Source of the DNA: Guyanagaster necrorhizus
Lineage: Eukaryota > Basidiomycota > Agaricomycetes > Agaricales > Physalacriaceae
DNA: 64,000 nucleotides
Assembly (NCBI RefSeq): GCF_019112545.1
Contig: NW_025064883.1
Location: 2,091,431-2,155,430, forward strand
Direction: 5' to 3'
In this document: positions 31,201-44,091 of the stretch, piece after piece
How positions within the stretch are numbered: position 1 is the first letter of the stretch
How the letters are laid out: each line of letters starts with the position of its first letter
Position numbers and translations under genes: made by a program
The notes under the pieces: generated by a model
Seen by the model: only the letters and a program-made list of their open reading frames with translations
Databases searched by the model: none
Told to the model about the DNA's origin: nothing

Positions 31201-34200
31201 CATTTTCTGTCCAATTATTGTCACTTGTATTGTCATTATCAGGTTTACTCTCACTCTATATTGCAAATATATATTCAATGTCCTCCAACTCATTACTCTC
31301 AGTATCAGATTCAGAGATAGATTCTCTTAAAGATTTCTGCTTCTTTCATAGCCTCTTTTTCTTCTTTGATTTCTGATCTGAGCTTTCTGAGCAGTAGTCT
31401 TTCTTTTAGTCTTTGTATAATTCCAGCTCATTGAGAAAGGATTCCATCCATTTTGACTGTCTGCCTCCATGTACAGCTGCAACATATTCTGCCTCAGTAG
31501 TAGACAGAGCAATCTTCTTTTGCATATGTGAGCCTCACAAAACCAGTCTCTCAGCCATAGTGAAGATATAATCTATGGTAGAGTTTCCCATGATTCTGTT
31601 ATCTCCATGAGATGAGTTGACAAATCTAATTGAGGTGAGGCCATCATTCTCAGAACTCCTCTGTTGGTATGTAATTTTGTAGTCTAACATTCCCTTCAAG
31701 TATCTCAATACATGCATAGCTTGATTTCAGTGAATAGGTGTGGGTCAGAGACATATTTCTGGAGATAATTTGTGGCAAAGACAATGTCTGGGCAAGTACT
31801 ATTAGCAACATGATTTAGGGACCCTAGAACATCTCAATAACCCTTGTCTTTCATGAATTTGATATCACTAGATAGAGTTGGGTTTAGCTGGGTATCCATA
31901 TTCATGAGAGATCCTACTTGTAGGGGAGTAGCCTTTAGTTTGCTATTGGACATCTCAAAGTATTCAAGAGTTTTGACAATCAAATTCTTTTGATGAAGAG
32001 AAATAGATCCTTCATTCTCATCAAACTCAACTGTCATTCCCAATACACTGTTATATTTCTTCAAGTCCTTGATGTCATATACTGCTCTAATTTCCTTTTG
32101 GACACTCTCACCCTTTTTCTTGGATGTTAAGGCCCCAAATACATCATCTGTGTATGTGCATAATATGATATATTCTGTTTTATTTTTCAGCAACCTAACA
32201 CATGGGTCTGCATGAGATTGGACATGTCCCTGGGCTTTCAAGGTCTTGTTAATCTCATTGAACTATGCATTACTGGCATCTATAGTTTCATACATTGTGC
32301 ACCATATTTTCAAGATATAATTGTCAGGAAAAAAATCTCAGATGACAATCTCTTCATATCCCTGTGGAAGCTCCACATAATTATCTCCTTAGGATTTTGC
32401 ATTGAGATAGACACTAACAAAGTCAATGAGCCAAAAATCGAGCTCTTTAGTGGCAACAATGGCAAAGAACATGCATAATGATTCATACTGCACAACTGCT
32501 GCAGAGAATTCAAAGTAATGTAACCCTTTAATCTGTGTGAACCCTTTTACAATTAGTCAAGCTCTGCATCTTAGTAGTTCTGCAGTAAACCCATCAGTTT
32601 TCTTGTCATATACCCATCTGATATCAATAGTCTTCATCTATAGTTCTTTTGGAATGACTTCTCAAATGTCTCATTCTTCCATGTGCCAAATTTCTTTATT
32701 CATAGGTGGTTCCCAAAGCTTTGATGTAGTTATTGCTTCATAGTAATTGTTGAAAATCCACTGGTTATATCTATCAGGAATATCTGCAAGTTCTGATGCT
32801 TTGAGAGCAATGATATCTTTTGGGTTCTCATCATCAAGGTCCATCAGCAATAGAATGATATTATCATTCACCCAGTCCTTCTCTTGGTTCTTAGCAGCTT
32901 CTTCTCAGTGAAAGTACTTATTTGACTTGACCTGTGCATGTGAAGGCTTTGGTATTCAGCTTGAGAGTCTATTTTTATCACTAGGCTGATCATGAATTGG
33001 GATTTGGTATGAGATTTGATGTGCTGCAGGATTATTAGTTGATTTTTGTGAGACTGAAATATAGGATTGTTGGCCTAAAAATGAAGGAGAGTTACTCATC
33101 TGGATTAGTGCCTTTGGATTGAGTAGATCCTCAACAATCTCCTCCTGAGGCACAGTCTATGTGAGAATGAGGTCTTTGAAAATAACATTCTATAATGTAA
33201 TAACACAGTTTCCCAGACTATTAAGCAAGATATGGTAAGTCCCATGTTCTGCTAATCCAATCAAGTGACTCTTCTGATCTTATAGAGCTAATTTACTCTC
33301 TCCCTTTGCCTCAGGAATTTTTATGTAACATGGACTCCCCCACACTCACAAATACTCTACAGACTGATGCTTTTTTGTTCACACTTCCTCTGAAATTTTT
33401 TCTGGATGCTGTGATATTGTGAGCAAATTTCCAACTCTGATAGCAAAATTGCAAGCCTTCATCCACCAATCCATTGACAACCCTGCTTCAAGAAGCATGA
33501 TTTGTACTGAGCCAAAGATGATATCAAAATTCCTCTCAGCAATACTGTTAGCAGTGGATGAGTATGGTGCTATTAGTTCAATTAAAACCTCTTTTGCAGC
33601 TGTCTAGTCTTATTATAACTGACAGTCAAACTCATTATTGCAATGAATTCATTTCAATTTCTGTCCAGTTTGGCATTCAGTGACTATTGTATATGAATCT
33701 AGAGCTGATAGAATTATTTCAGCTCATTTATTTTGCAGAAAGAATATGCCATAGTGAGAAAAAGCATTATCTGTAAACCCTATAGCATATCTTATGCCAC
33801 CAATTGATTGGACTCTGGCTGAGCCCCAAATATTGATAGCTATGAGTTCAATCACTTTACTCACAGAAATAACAACTGCATCAAATGGCCTTCACTTTTA
33901 ATTTCTAAAAATGTGTGGTTCACATTTTCAGATAGCTTTAGGCCAGATTTTATATTTAACCTATCAACTAAGTCCTTTGAGGCTATTTCCTCAATGCAAT
34001 CAACATCATGGTGGATAAAGTGCATGTGCCAAACCTCCAAAAGAGTAGCAATATCAAGAGATTAAACTCTTAGAGCACTGTGAGAGCTATGATAGATCAG
34101 AGTGCCATTTATAGTATATAAATCTCTAATGAGTTTGCTATCAAATTGGAGTGTGCCATTTGGATCAATAAAAGTAACTTTTCATCCTTTATAAACAACC

Positions 34201-36200
34201 TTCCACTATCCTTATCAAAATAGCTGACTGAAATCAGATTTGCTAAGATATCTGAATAGTGGAGGACTCTTTCCAACTTCATAATGCTGTCTATTTTATT
34301 CATTGAAGTCTTTATAGCCACAATAATGAGTCTCTAGACTCTGTGCACTCTGAAATTGTGGACTCCAATAATTATTTTTGACTTCTGTTCTTAAGCAGGC
34401 TTTCAGTAAACTAATTATTTTAGGTTCAACAGCAGTAATTTCATCAAGAACTATCCATTATTCACTGATATCTCCTTGTGCATGAAGATTATATGCTATA
34501 CATAAACTTTCCTTTTGTCTGTGAACTTTTCTCAACCTTGCAAACTTTTCACATTAATCTTCATGGCATACAAACTTTTAATTCTAATAAGCACCATAGA
34601 CCTGGTCAGGCACTACAATCACTGATTATATAAGATATATATCATTGTTAGTATATATATAACATCTTAATATAGCCCACAAGATCCATCATGATGTATA
34701 TACAAAGCTGGCTATGGATGTCTAAGCTTTTTACAGCTAGCATATGGAAGAATAATAGGCTGCAGAGGACTAAACATATGTTTAGTTAGATATTCATAAG
34801 GACTATTAGAAGGGCTAGCATACTATTGGCTATGCAAACTTTTAAATATGCTAAATTTATACAAAGCCTCACAGCCTCAAAAGCTTTGTGTAATAAAAAG
34901 TTCACTATGCTCACTAAGCTAAGACTGTAGTTACAAAGGCCATTTAAATGTCACATACTTGGTATTAGTAAAAAGATAGTATAAGTAGTGTATAAAAGAA
35001 TATGAAGAGACTAGAGAATCATACTAAACTATACACCAGTATGACACTCTTCTAATAGAACTAATTACACAGACTATCTACAGGTCAATATTCTTTGACT
35101 GAGAACACCATAGTATCTCAACAACTTTACAAGGCTTGCATATAACAATAATGAACTTATTAATTCATGAAATATTGGCTTGTCTTGCTTCATTCCCAAA
35201 AACACAGAAGGGATCTATTGCTCTTGCATGTCATCCTCACTCTGCCTAGACCTAACAAAAGACTTTGAAGGGTAACTGAACAATACTAACAATTTTCCTA
35301 GACTCTACTGGGACTGCATATAGAATTCTGATAATAAAAGAAAGTTCATGTACATACTGTGAGTCACTGTAAACAATTCAGAGCCTCATACCTCTGTAGC
35401 TATCTCTTACTACATCTCTTTGGAGATTAATCACCATATGAAGGTACACAACTAGACTTGCTTGAACCAGCCTTCAGATTCTGTGCTTCAGTTTCACTTA
35501 CCACTAGAGGTTTTGTGTTTCTTGCTCATAGAGATTCTGACTATATAATTACTGGTTTATCAATATTCTCTGTTTCTTCAACTTTGAATGTCACTCTATC
35601 TTTTGATGAGCCATCAGTAATGTGAGCAGGATATAGGCAGAAAAGGTAAGTCTCTGTTTCATGAAGTGGGTACTTGCTCCAGAATCACTGTATAGCTTTA
35701 ATGAGTCTAATATTTTCATTCTTTTAGCTACCCATACCTTCTCTTGAATTTACTCCTCAATCATTCTTTCAGTTTTCTTTCTCAAGCTTCCATTTAATGC
35801 AAAAACATTTATCATTATGCCAGTATCTGAGTTTGGGATCCACATGAGATTTGCAGTGAGAATTTGAGCATCTCATTTGCTCTTTCACCAAGATGGATAC
35901 TGTCCTTGTTTTCCTCTGCCTACTTTCCAGCACTCATCTATAGTGTGCTCTATTCTTTTACAATGCTTGTTTTCCAGATGTGATTTCTCATTACTTGGCC
36001 TCACATTGTCCTTGTAGCTCAACAGGCTCTGGACTTGTAGCACTAATACATCAATTGAAGCTTATAATGCTTAGTTGAATGTTGTTGTTGTTAAACTGGT
36101 AGGGCTTGAAGATATCTTTTCTCTTCTGGCTGACCTTTCTCTATGTACAGAGAGGCCAGCAATAACAACTATAAGATTCTTTTCACCATGTAGGATGCTG
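31201..36200 (-). pseudogene. Copia F: Ty1/copia Gag C-part, protease, integrase, RT, RNase H
   Basis: Right to left. Zinc knuckle at about 35990-35910 (HCKRIEHTIDECW). Aspartic protease DSGAS at 35686-35672. GAG-pre-integrase near 34320-33960 (VLHYSDILANLISVSYF; VWHMHF-HHDV). Integrase core at about 33850-33400 (IGFTDNAFSHYG; TANSIAERNFDII). RT at about 32870-31840 with YTDD at 32154-32143, then KKYNSVLGMTVEF. RNase H at 31717-31400 (HVLRYLKGMLDYKI; ALSTTEAEYVAAVHGG). This is the Ty1/copia order (PR-IN-RT-RH). Stops are scattered throughout. Its Gag N-terminus continues at 53123-53605, beyond the insertion of element A. Confidence 0.88.
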
Positions 36201-36205
36201 ACAAT
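36201..36205. repeat. Left target-site duplication of element A (acaat)
   Basis: Identical to 53118-53122 on the other side of the 16.9-kb nested element, proving that A inserted into copia F as one event before acquiring its internal insertions. Confidence 0.88.
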
Positions 36206-36733
36206 TGTTACAATTTTTTCATTTTCATTTTCATTTCTCTTGATTTATTCAGGATTGACCTCTATTTCTGCTTAGTCAGAGTGCTCTGGGTGCTTAAGAT
36301 CATGGGAGTGTTTAGTCAACAGCACAGTCCAGGTTCTACTGCACTGCTGTGAAGCTTCACAGCAGCACAATAACAGATGTGTCTCCTTTGTTATTACACA
36401 GCAGTAACAGCAGTAACAGCTCAACAGCAGACAATACTCTTTTATAGATATCTTAGTGACACTGGATAAAGCACTACATAGCAGCAAGATGAATAATTAG
36501 GTAGTTATATTCTTAAAATGATAAGGATTTAGTATTTAAGTAGTGTAGCTCTTACTGTAGTAACTCCAGCTTCAAGCTAAAGTTTATTCTTCACTATCTT
36601 ATCTCAAGTGACTTGCAAACACTTTGATCACACAGCACCAACAACATATCAGTGGACTTAATTGTTTTACCTGAAGTGTGAGGTAGCAGTCATTTATCAT
36701 GTGTTATTGGTCACATGGAATTTGGGCTTAACA
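36206..36733 (+). repeat. 5' LTR of element A
   Basis: 528 bp, TGTTACAATTTTTTC...GGGCTTAACA. It contains a TATA box, the self-primer sequence, and AATAAAG-free AT-rich 3' sequence. It pairs with the split 3' LTR 44092-44338 / 52832-53117. Confidence 0.92.
36533..36580 (+). promoter_or_regulatory. LTR TATA box and self-primer sequence of element A
   Basis: TATTTAAG is at 36533-36540. AGCTTCAAGCTAA at 36568-36580 begins 35 nt after the start of the TATA box, where a transcript would be expected to start. It is the exact reverse complement of TTAGCTTGAAGCT at 36735-36747, just inside the LTR. This is the layout of Tf1-type self-primed reverse transcription. Confidence 0.75.
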
Positions 36734-36734
36734 A

Positions 36735-36747
36735 TTAGCTTGAAGCT
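36735..36747 (+). promoter_or_regulatory. Primer-binding site of element A
   Basis: TTAGCTTGAAGCT, separated by one base from the LTR end. It does not begin with TGG, so no tRNA CCA end can pair, but it is complementary to 36568-36580 over 13 of 13 bases. Confidence 0.75.
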
Positions 36748-36789
36748 TCTGACTTCCCTTTCTCAAGCCCAATTGTGCTGAGAAACTGA

Positions 36790-39700
36790 ATGCTTCTTGC
36801 ACTTAATTTCTCTGACCCAAACTTTACTCATAAGTTCTTCAAACTTCTTGCTTCTATTATTAGAACTTTGATAGGCTTATTAGTGATCATACAGCTGTGC
36901 TGTAGATGCCAATCAATTGCTGCCTGGGCCATTTATCATTATCAAGAATTCCAATGCATTAAAACTATCCTCTGCAATGTCATGTCAGACCTCCCTCTCC
37001 ATGGCATCCCTGCCTCTGCCTGACAGTTCTTCTGATCTGTGGAAGGATCTAAAACTATCCCTGAGAGTCTAACTGAAGAGCATGCTAGGGAAGAGGAGCA
37101 GTAGCAGCAGCATATATACTCTTTGCAACCTCTGATGATAGTTGTTCGAGATTCTGGAAACTCTTAGACTACAGAGTTTCAATGACCCAGACTCAACACC
37201 CCCATCTCATCCCCCAAGCATAGCATTTCTGCAATGAGAACAACAACTTCTGTCTCTAGCACTGGTATTGGACATCATATTAGAGACTCTCTTGATGCTG
37301 CATGGATAGCTAAAGGGGCCAAAAGTACTAGGAGCTCTGGGTTCCAACACACTATGTCAGTACAAAACAGAGATATTGATCACAGGACAGAGATTAGCAG
37401 TGACCTCTATTTCAATAATGACAGTGACGAGTGCCACTAGTGGCATGCTGCTGCCCAAGAGGCAGACAGATTGGAGCAGTGCATGACTAGCCATATTGTA
37501 AGTAGCACAAGCCACATACAAACACCATCATATACAATACAACAAGCTGATACCATCAACCTAGTCCTTCTCTGAGAGGATCAAATTTGATGTACTAATA
37601 ATATTGTCAAGCACCTCTAGGAGCAGGCATGTGTTGACAATGAAATCACAAGAGAGAAACTCCTCTTTGGGAGGTATCTCCAAGCATGAGAAGTGGCAGA
37701 TCAGAGGAGAGACTCTGATGACTGTCTGCTATCTTATGGGACTAATACCATCACAGAGACTGATGATATCCCCATCAGAGGAGATGGGATACTGACAGAC
37801 CAAGAAACTATTAGAGAGGACAATGAGAGCATCAACACCACTGGAGATATCAGGAGGTTCCTTAACAGGAATTTTGCTGCTCTTTCCCTCAACCTTAGGT
37901 TTTATAAAAACTTCCATCAGTATTGCAGAGCAATAGTGGTGGCAGCAGAGTGAGAAGCAGTTGAAGAGCAGCAGGAGCAGCCCAAGTGGCAGCCTACTCC
38001 TTGACTCAGACCTAATGATGCTAGACCCAGTGTGCAGCTCTAGCAGGATCATCTCAGAGATCTATGACTTGCATAACAGTTCCCTCCTCAAGGAGGATGT
38101 GAGCAAGACTATCAATGAGAATGCAGACAATAAGATGGAAGAGGATCTCGATGAGAAAGTCAAGGATCCTCTAACTGAGTGGGACAGCACATGGGACATA
38201 TGCATGAAGAGAAGCTGAAGAAACTGGCATAAGAGATGCACCAGAAGGACTTTACAGAGTTGTACCAGGATGGTACAACTACACTATAGATGGATGATAT
38301 CTGGTTGGTATTGCCTATGAGACAAAGATATACCACCATCAACAGGATCGAGCATGCAGAGATTTTGTAATATGCTGTCACTGAGTAAGCTATTTTTATT
38401 TATAATAAACAATATTTAAGATATCAGATGCAGGTGTTACTGCTATACAGGCCTAAGTACAGCATAATGCCAAGGCCATGAATGCTAAGCATAGTGCTGA
38501 GCAAGCTGACAAATACAACACTCTCAATCCAAATAGTATCCTCTCAATATTTATTCACTACCTTGGCTGTCTGCAGTATAGTATCTTGGCTTTTCAGAAG
38601 CTGACCCCAACTGAGCAGCCATTATCTAAACCTATGGAGGCTGCTGATTCAGCAACTATTTGCTGGTCAGCTGTTGCCAGATGAAGCCGAAAGTAGTAGA
38701 AAGGCCCCAGAAGTCCTGCCTGACCCTACAAAAGATGACTCTGTAGTGATTGCTCAGGGTTGGACCATCAAGAATGAGCAGATCATGTGAAAGAAAGTAC
38801 CTTTACTGGAAAGTCCCATCACTGATGATGGGTCTCTTCACTCATTCTCAGGACCTCCACCAGCATGGATGGTCCTGCTCATGAGTGGGATTCTGAACTC
38901 TATGACCACTCTCACTGGTGATACCTAAATACTCAATATAAAACTGAGCCTAGTGAGCAAGTCTCACTTCTTTAAAAGGGCATCAGACAATATTGATCAC
39001 TTTCTCATGAATTGTGATCAATACTTTCAAGTTTTCACCTTGTACTTTCTACTCAATATGTACAAGGTGATATTCACAGCAATGCATATAGCAGAGAAGG
39101 CCAAAACATGGTGGGTCCTTCTTTCTCCCACATTCTGGTCCATCACATGATAGCATCATTGATACCCCTCATGGCTGGTATTCAAGCAGATGATCATCAA
39201 TAAATTTATGAATCCTGCCATTCAAGAAGTCTACAAATAGAAGATAAAGGACTTCAAGATAGAAGACAAACTGGCTACTGACTACTTCAACAAGTTAGAA
39301 TGCCTTGGCAAACTTGTCAGAGTCTGGGATGACATAGCTGATACTGGATGAATGGTCAAATATATGAAGATGGGGGCTCTGACCTCCTATCTCAAGATCA
39401 TCTTCAATATCAGACATGGTATCTCAGTCAGATATGATGAATGAAAGACATGCATTATCACCATGTACTGAGAGCAGCAGTGACAGAAGGTGGAATCATC
39501 CACTCTATCATAGAGTGGACAGAAGAACCAAGGATAGGGCATGAAGCCCTCCACCTCTAATGTGACCACATCTGCCAAGCCTGGCAGCTCAACTCCAACT
39601 TCCTTATTCAGCAAGAAGAAAACTGGTACAGACACAATATTTACCAGAACAGATAAGCCAATAGACATGGATTGCCTCAAGAAGGAGAGGAAGTGTTTCA

Positions 39701-39870
39701 ATTGTGGCTAGAAGGGCCACATGGCATGAAACTGTTCCCAGAAGAAGAAAAAACACACCTAAAAAGATATACAGGTGCAGATTGCTGAGTTGATAAAGAA
39801 GGACAAAGATCTCAGGCCAGATACCAAGGCTAAGGAGATAAAAGATGGGGCTGAGCAGTAAGTGATTCTG
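36790..39870 (+). pseudogene. Element A leader ORF and Gag
   Basis: The ATG at 36790 lies 57 nt inside the LTR and opens a 77-codon frame with a membrane-like segment (FFKLLASIIRTLIGLLVIIQ) followed by LCCRCQSI. A long, poorly conserved, Ser/Asp/Gln-rich linker follows to about 38900, partly readable at 37604-38218. The Gag core at 38953-39420 includes FKRASDNIDHFLMNCDQYFQ and AEKAKTWWVL. The zinc knuckle at 39694-39735 reads CFNCG-KGHMA-NC, with TGG-to-TAG and CGA-to-TGA stops. The gap to the protease (39870-40440) holds a decayed linker. Confidence 0.82.
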
Positions 39871-40439
39871 TTGACTCAGCCAAATTATTAAAGAATGGTT
39901 TATCACAATCAGCCATTGAACAGACTGACTTTATTTCTGTAGTATCATCACCTATGCCTAAATTATGCATGCATTTGAATATACCCAACATTACCACTCA
40001 AATATCAGAATCACCCAAGGAATCAACTCAAATGTGTATGTGCTGAACAGGGGCAGAGAGCCCTATTGGTGTGTCATCATCAAATGATAAAAAGGCTAAT
40101 ACTATATCTGATGCTATCAAGTAAGCATCAACCAAGGAACAGACTCAATTGCTTTCAGGCCAAATAGAGGCAGAGGGCCCTATTGGTTGGCTAAAGCCTT
40201 TCAACACTGAATGAACTTAGTGAGCCATCAAAGATGCAAAGGACAAGGAAGCGGCAAAGGCTGTACTTAAAAATTGGATACACAAGACCCAAGCTCAGGA
40301 GGTGATCGATGACATGATCACTGGAATGCAAGAAGCAGAATGATGCCAAGCTCTAGAGTGGCTTGACAAACTACATAGACTGCAGAAGTTTATTCAATGA
40401 TCCAAGACTTCAGATCAGAACCTGTTGGCCAAAGTCTGA

Positions 40440-43400
40440 ATCAAAACACTTACATCTCAAAGTGCTCACATAGTTGCTGCATTAATTGACAGTGAGTGCA
40501 CTAGAAGTTCAATCAACTGTGCTTTTGTCACCAAGCACAATCTCTTCACTTGAGCCATCACAGCATCCATTCCAGTCTATAATGCAGATGGAATAAAGAA
40601 CCAAGCTGGTTCAATCACTGAATATGTTGAGCTTAGGCTCACCATCAGAGATTATTCTGAATGAATTGACTTGGCAGTAACAGATTTAGAAATCAAGAAA
40701 ATATTCCTTGGTCATAATTGGCTGATTTGACATAACCCACTGATCAACTGAAAGACCAGACACATCATTTTTGCTAGATACCAATGCCAGAAGATTTTAT
40801 TTGAACTACCCAATGAAGACTCTAAAGATTGATGGGATGAAGAAATAGAAGATAGTGAGATAATTCTTGCTGTTGACTTGTAAAAAGCTATTCATATTCA
40901 TGCTATACACTACATGAACAATCTAGCAGCAAAAGCTAATGCAGAAAAGGAGGAAAAGATGTTCAAAGAGATAGTATCTGAGTGGGCATGGGACTTTTGA
41001 AACCTATTCCAAAAGAAAAGTTTCAATGAATTACCTGACCCAAAACCCTGGGACCATATCATAAAACTGATTCCCAATGCAAACACCAATCTGGACTGCA
41101 AGGTTTATCCACTTGGCAACAATGAGCAACAGGAACTGGATAAGTTTCTTGATAAGAACTTATCTAGCAGACAGATTCAACTATTGAAGTCTCCAATAGC
41201 TTTGCCCTTCTTCTTCATCAAAAAGAAGGACAGAAAACTCTGGCCAGTATAAGACTACTGAAAGCTCAATGAGATGATGATCAAGAATCATTATCCACTT
41301 CTATTGATCTCAGAATTAATGGACAAGCTCCATAGTGCCAAATACTACACCAAGTTGGATGTCTGATAAAGATACAACAACATATGCATCAAAGAAGGCA
41401 ATGAATGGAAGACCACTTTTCAAACTAACCAAGAGTTGTTCAAACTGATGGTTATGTTTTTTGGACTTGTGAATTCACCTGCAACCTTCCAGTGGATGAT
41501 AAATGATATTTTCAAAGATCTCATTGCCACAGGGAAGGTTATAATCTACTTAGATGACATCTTGATCATGTTCAAGACCAAGGAGGAACACTGATAGCTA
41601 GTACAATAAGTACTAGCCCTGATGAGGAAACATTGACTCTTCCTCAAGGCTGAAAAATATGAATTTGAGGTATTGGAAACTGAATACCTTGGAGTCATCA
41701 TCAGCAAAGAAAGCATCAGGATGGACCCTGTCAAAGTGGCAGAGGTAACTGAATGGCCAGAACCGACCAAGAAGAAGAAACTGCAATCCTTTCTTAGATT
41801 CACCAACTTCTACTGGCAGTTCATTTGAGACTACAGCAAAATCATCCAACCCATGATACAATTGACCAGAAATGCACCATGGACTTGAGGACCATCACAG
41901 CAGTCAGCATTTGATGACTTTAAATGCTGACTGGCTAAGGATGTCATTTTAGCTATACCAACTCAGAATGGAAAGTTTCGAGTGGAGGCAGACTCCAGTG
42001 AGGGCACTATAGGAGCCATCCTCTCTCAGAAACAGGATGGCAAATGGCAATCAGTTGCCTTTTTGTCAAAAGTGCTCACTGTCACAGGGCACAACTATGA
42101 AATTTATGACAAGGAACTCCTCACTATAATGCTCACCCTAGCTGAGTGGCAGCATTATCTCATTGGAGCAGTACAGATCTTTGAGATCTGGACAGATCAT
42201 CAGAACCTCTGATATTTCTGACTCCTGCAAAAACTTAATTGCTGACAAGTCTGATAGGTTACAGAATTATCAGAATATGAATATATGCTACACTATAAGT
42301 CTGATGTAGCAAATAAGAAGGCTGACTTTCTTAGCCAGAGAGCCAACTATAACCAAGGAGGAGATGACAACAAAGGAGTTATTATCCTATGATCAGAGCA
42401 TTTCTGAGCAATAATCATACCCACAGAGGAGGAAGTGCATGAGTGCATCAAGAGCACAATCCGAGATCTCCACAAATAGGATCAATGAATTGCCTCATCA
42501 CTCAATCATGAGCAGAGACTGAAGAAAGAAGGGAGGTTGATCTGCTATGATAGCCAAATCTACATCCCAAGGGATCAAGGACTTCATAGTGATATCATCA
42601 TCACATGCCATGATCATGTGATCACTAAACATCCTGAGATCACAAAGATGAAAGAACTGGTTCTACAAGAATATTGGTGATCTAAAATAGACTATAATAT
42701 CACCTGATATGTTAAGGTATATGAGGTTTGTCAGCACAGCAAAGCCTCAACATAACTCTGAGCAATGCCACTCTATCCAAATAAGATTTCTTTGTCACTA
42801 TAGACCTATATTTTAGTGGATATGATAACCAGACTTTCCAAAAGTGATGGCTATAATGCAATCATCATTATAGTCGATTGCTTCTCAAAGGTGATTATCT
42901 TGATTGCCTGTTCAACAGAATTAACATCAAAAGGATGGGTGAAGATACTATGAGACAAGGTTTATGCAAAGTATGGCATGTCTCAAGTAGTAATTTCAGA
43001 CAGAGGACTACAATTTATCTCTAAATTTCTAGACAACTTGTATCAACTGCTCAACATCAAACAGAATGCCTCAATGGCATATCACCCACAGACAGATGGT
43101 TAGACAGAGTGGATGAATAAAGAAGTCAAAAAGTACCTCTAACTCTTCATCAACTATCATCAAGATGATTGGATAGAATGGCTAGCCTTAGCTGCTTTTC
43201 AATATAACAACAGGATTCATTCAGCAACAGGCAAGACACCATTCTTCATCAATTATAGGTGACATCCTATGGTTGCTCAAACTGAACAAAAACACATAAT
43301 GACACTAGCATCAGTGGATTTTACCACTACAATAGCAAAAATCTATGAAGAAATAAAGATGGCCCTCAAAAAGGCTGCCTCAACAATGAAGAAGCAGTAT

Positions 43401-43900
43401 GACAAACATCAAAGGATGGCACATGAGTATTCAATCAATAACAAGGTCTGGTTAGATACAACAAATCTTCATCTTTCTCAGCCAAAACAAAAGTTAGCAG
43501 ACAAACAAATGAGACCATTCAATATTCTTGCTAAAGTTGGCAACTCCACATACAAGTTGAAATTACCAGCAACTTGAAAAATTCATAATGTCTTCAATGA
43601 GACATTATTAACACCATATATCACACTAGTCTTTCCAAACCAAGAATGACCACTACCACCACCACTAGAACTCATCAATGACCAGGAACACTATAAAATT
43701 GATGAAATACTAAACTACAAACTTCAAAAGGTGAAGGCATAAGATAGAGGCATGAAAACAACCATTGACTACTTAGTCAGCTGGAAAGGTTATAGCCCAG
43801 AATCAAACCAATAGGTCAATAAAAAGTATATGGATGCTGAGGAAGCCATACATGACTATAAACAGTGCCTAAATTGACCAACAAGAGATCAATAGACAAA
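40440..43900 (+). pseudogene. Element A Pol: protease, RT, RNase H, integrase, chromodomain
   Basis: The protease is at about 40480 with ALIDSECT at the active site, where K has ALIDSGCT, so the catalytic Gly is replaced by Glu. RT starts near 41000 (FNELPDPKPWDHIIKL). The conserved DYRKLN reads DY-stop-KLN because CGA became TGA at 41259-41261. YLDD at 41547-41558 is intact. RNase H is at 41960-42250 (VEADSSEGTIGAILSQKQDG). The integrase zinc module lies at 42600-42750, the core at 42800-43260, and the C-terminal module at 43269-43577 (NNKVWLDTTNLHLSQPKQKL). A chromodomain follows at about 43670-43880 (HYKIDEILNYKLQ...YLVSWKGYSPESN). Confidence 0.9.
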
Positions 43901-44078
43901 AGGCAATGTCAAATTCTAATAAAAAATCATGATATAATGATATCATTGATAGAGGACATGTTGACAACATATTATAACTGGAACGAGATATTGTAAGGCA
44001 TTACACTGGCCACCTCATTCTTGACTGCAACTAGATCAGCAGACTTATCTTTAAATTAGCCATCAGGATGATGGTCTT

Positions 44079-44091
44079 AAGGAGAGGGTAA
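44079..44091 (+). other. Polypurine tract of element A
   Basis: AAGGAGAGGGTAA lies directly before the 3' LTR start, preceded by CATCAGGATGATGGTC, which is conserved in E1 (369-395) and in H. Confidence 0.8.
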
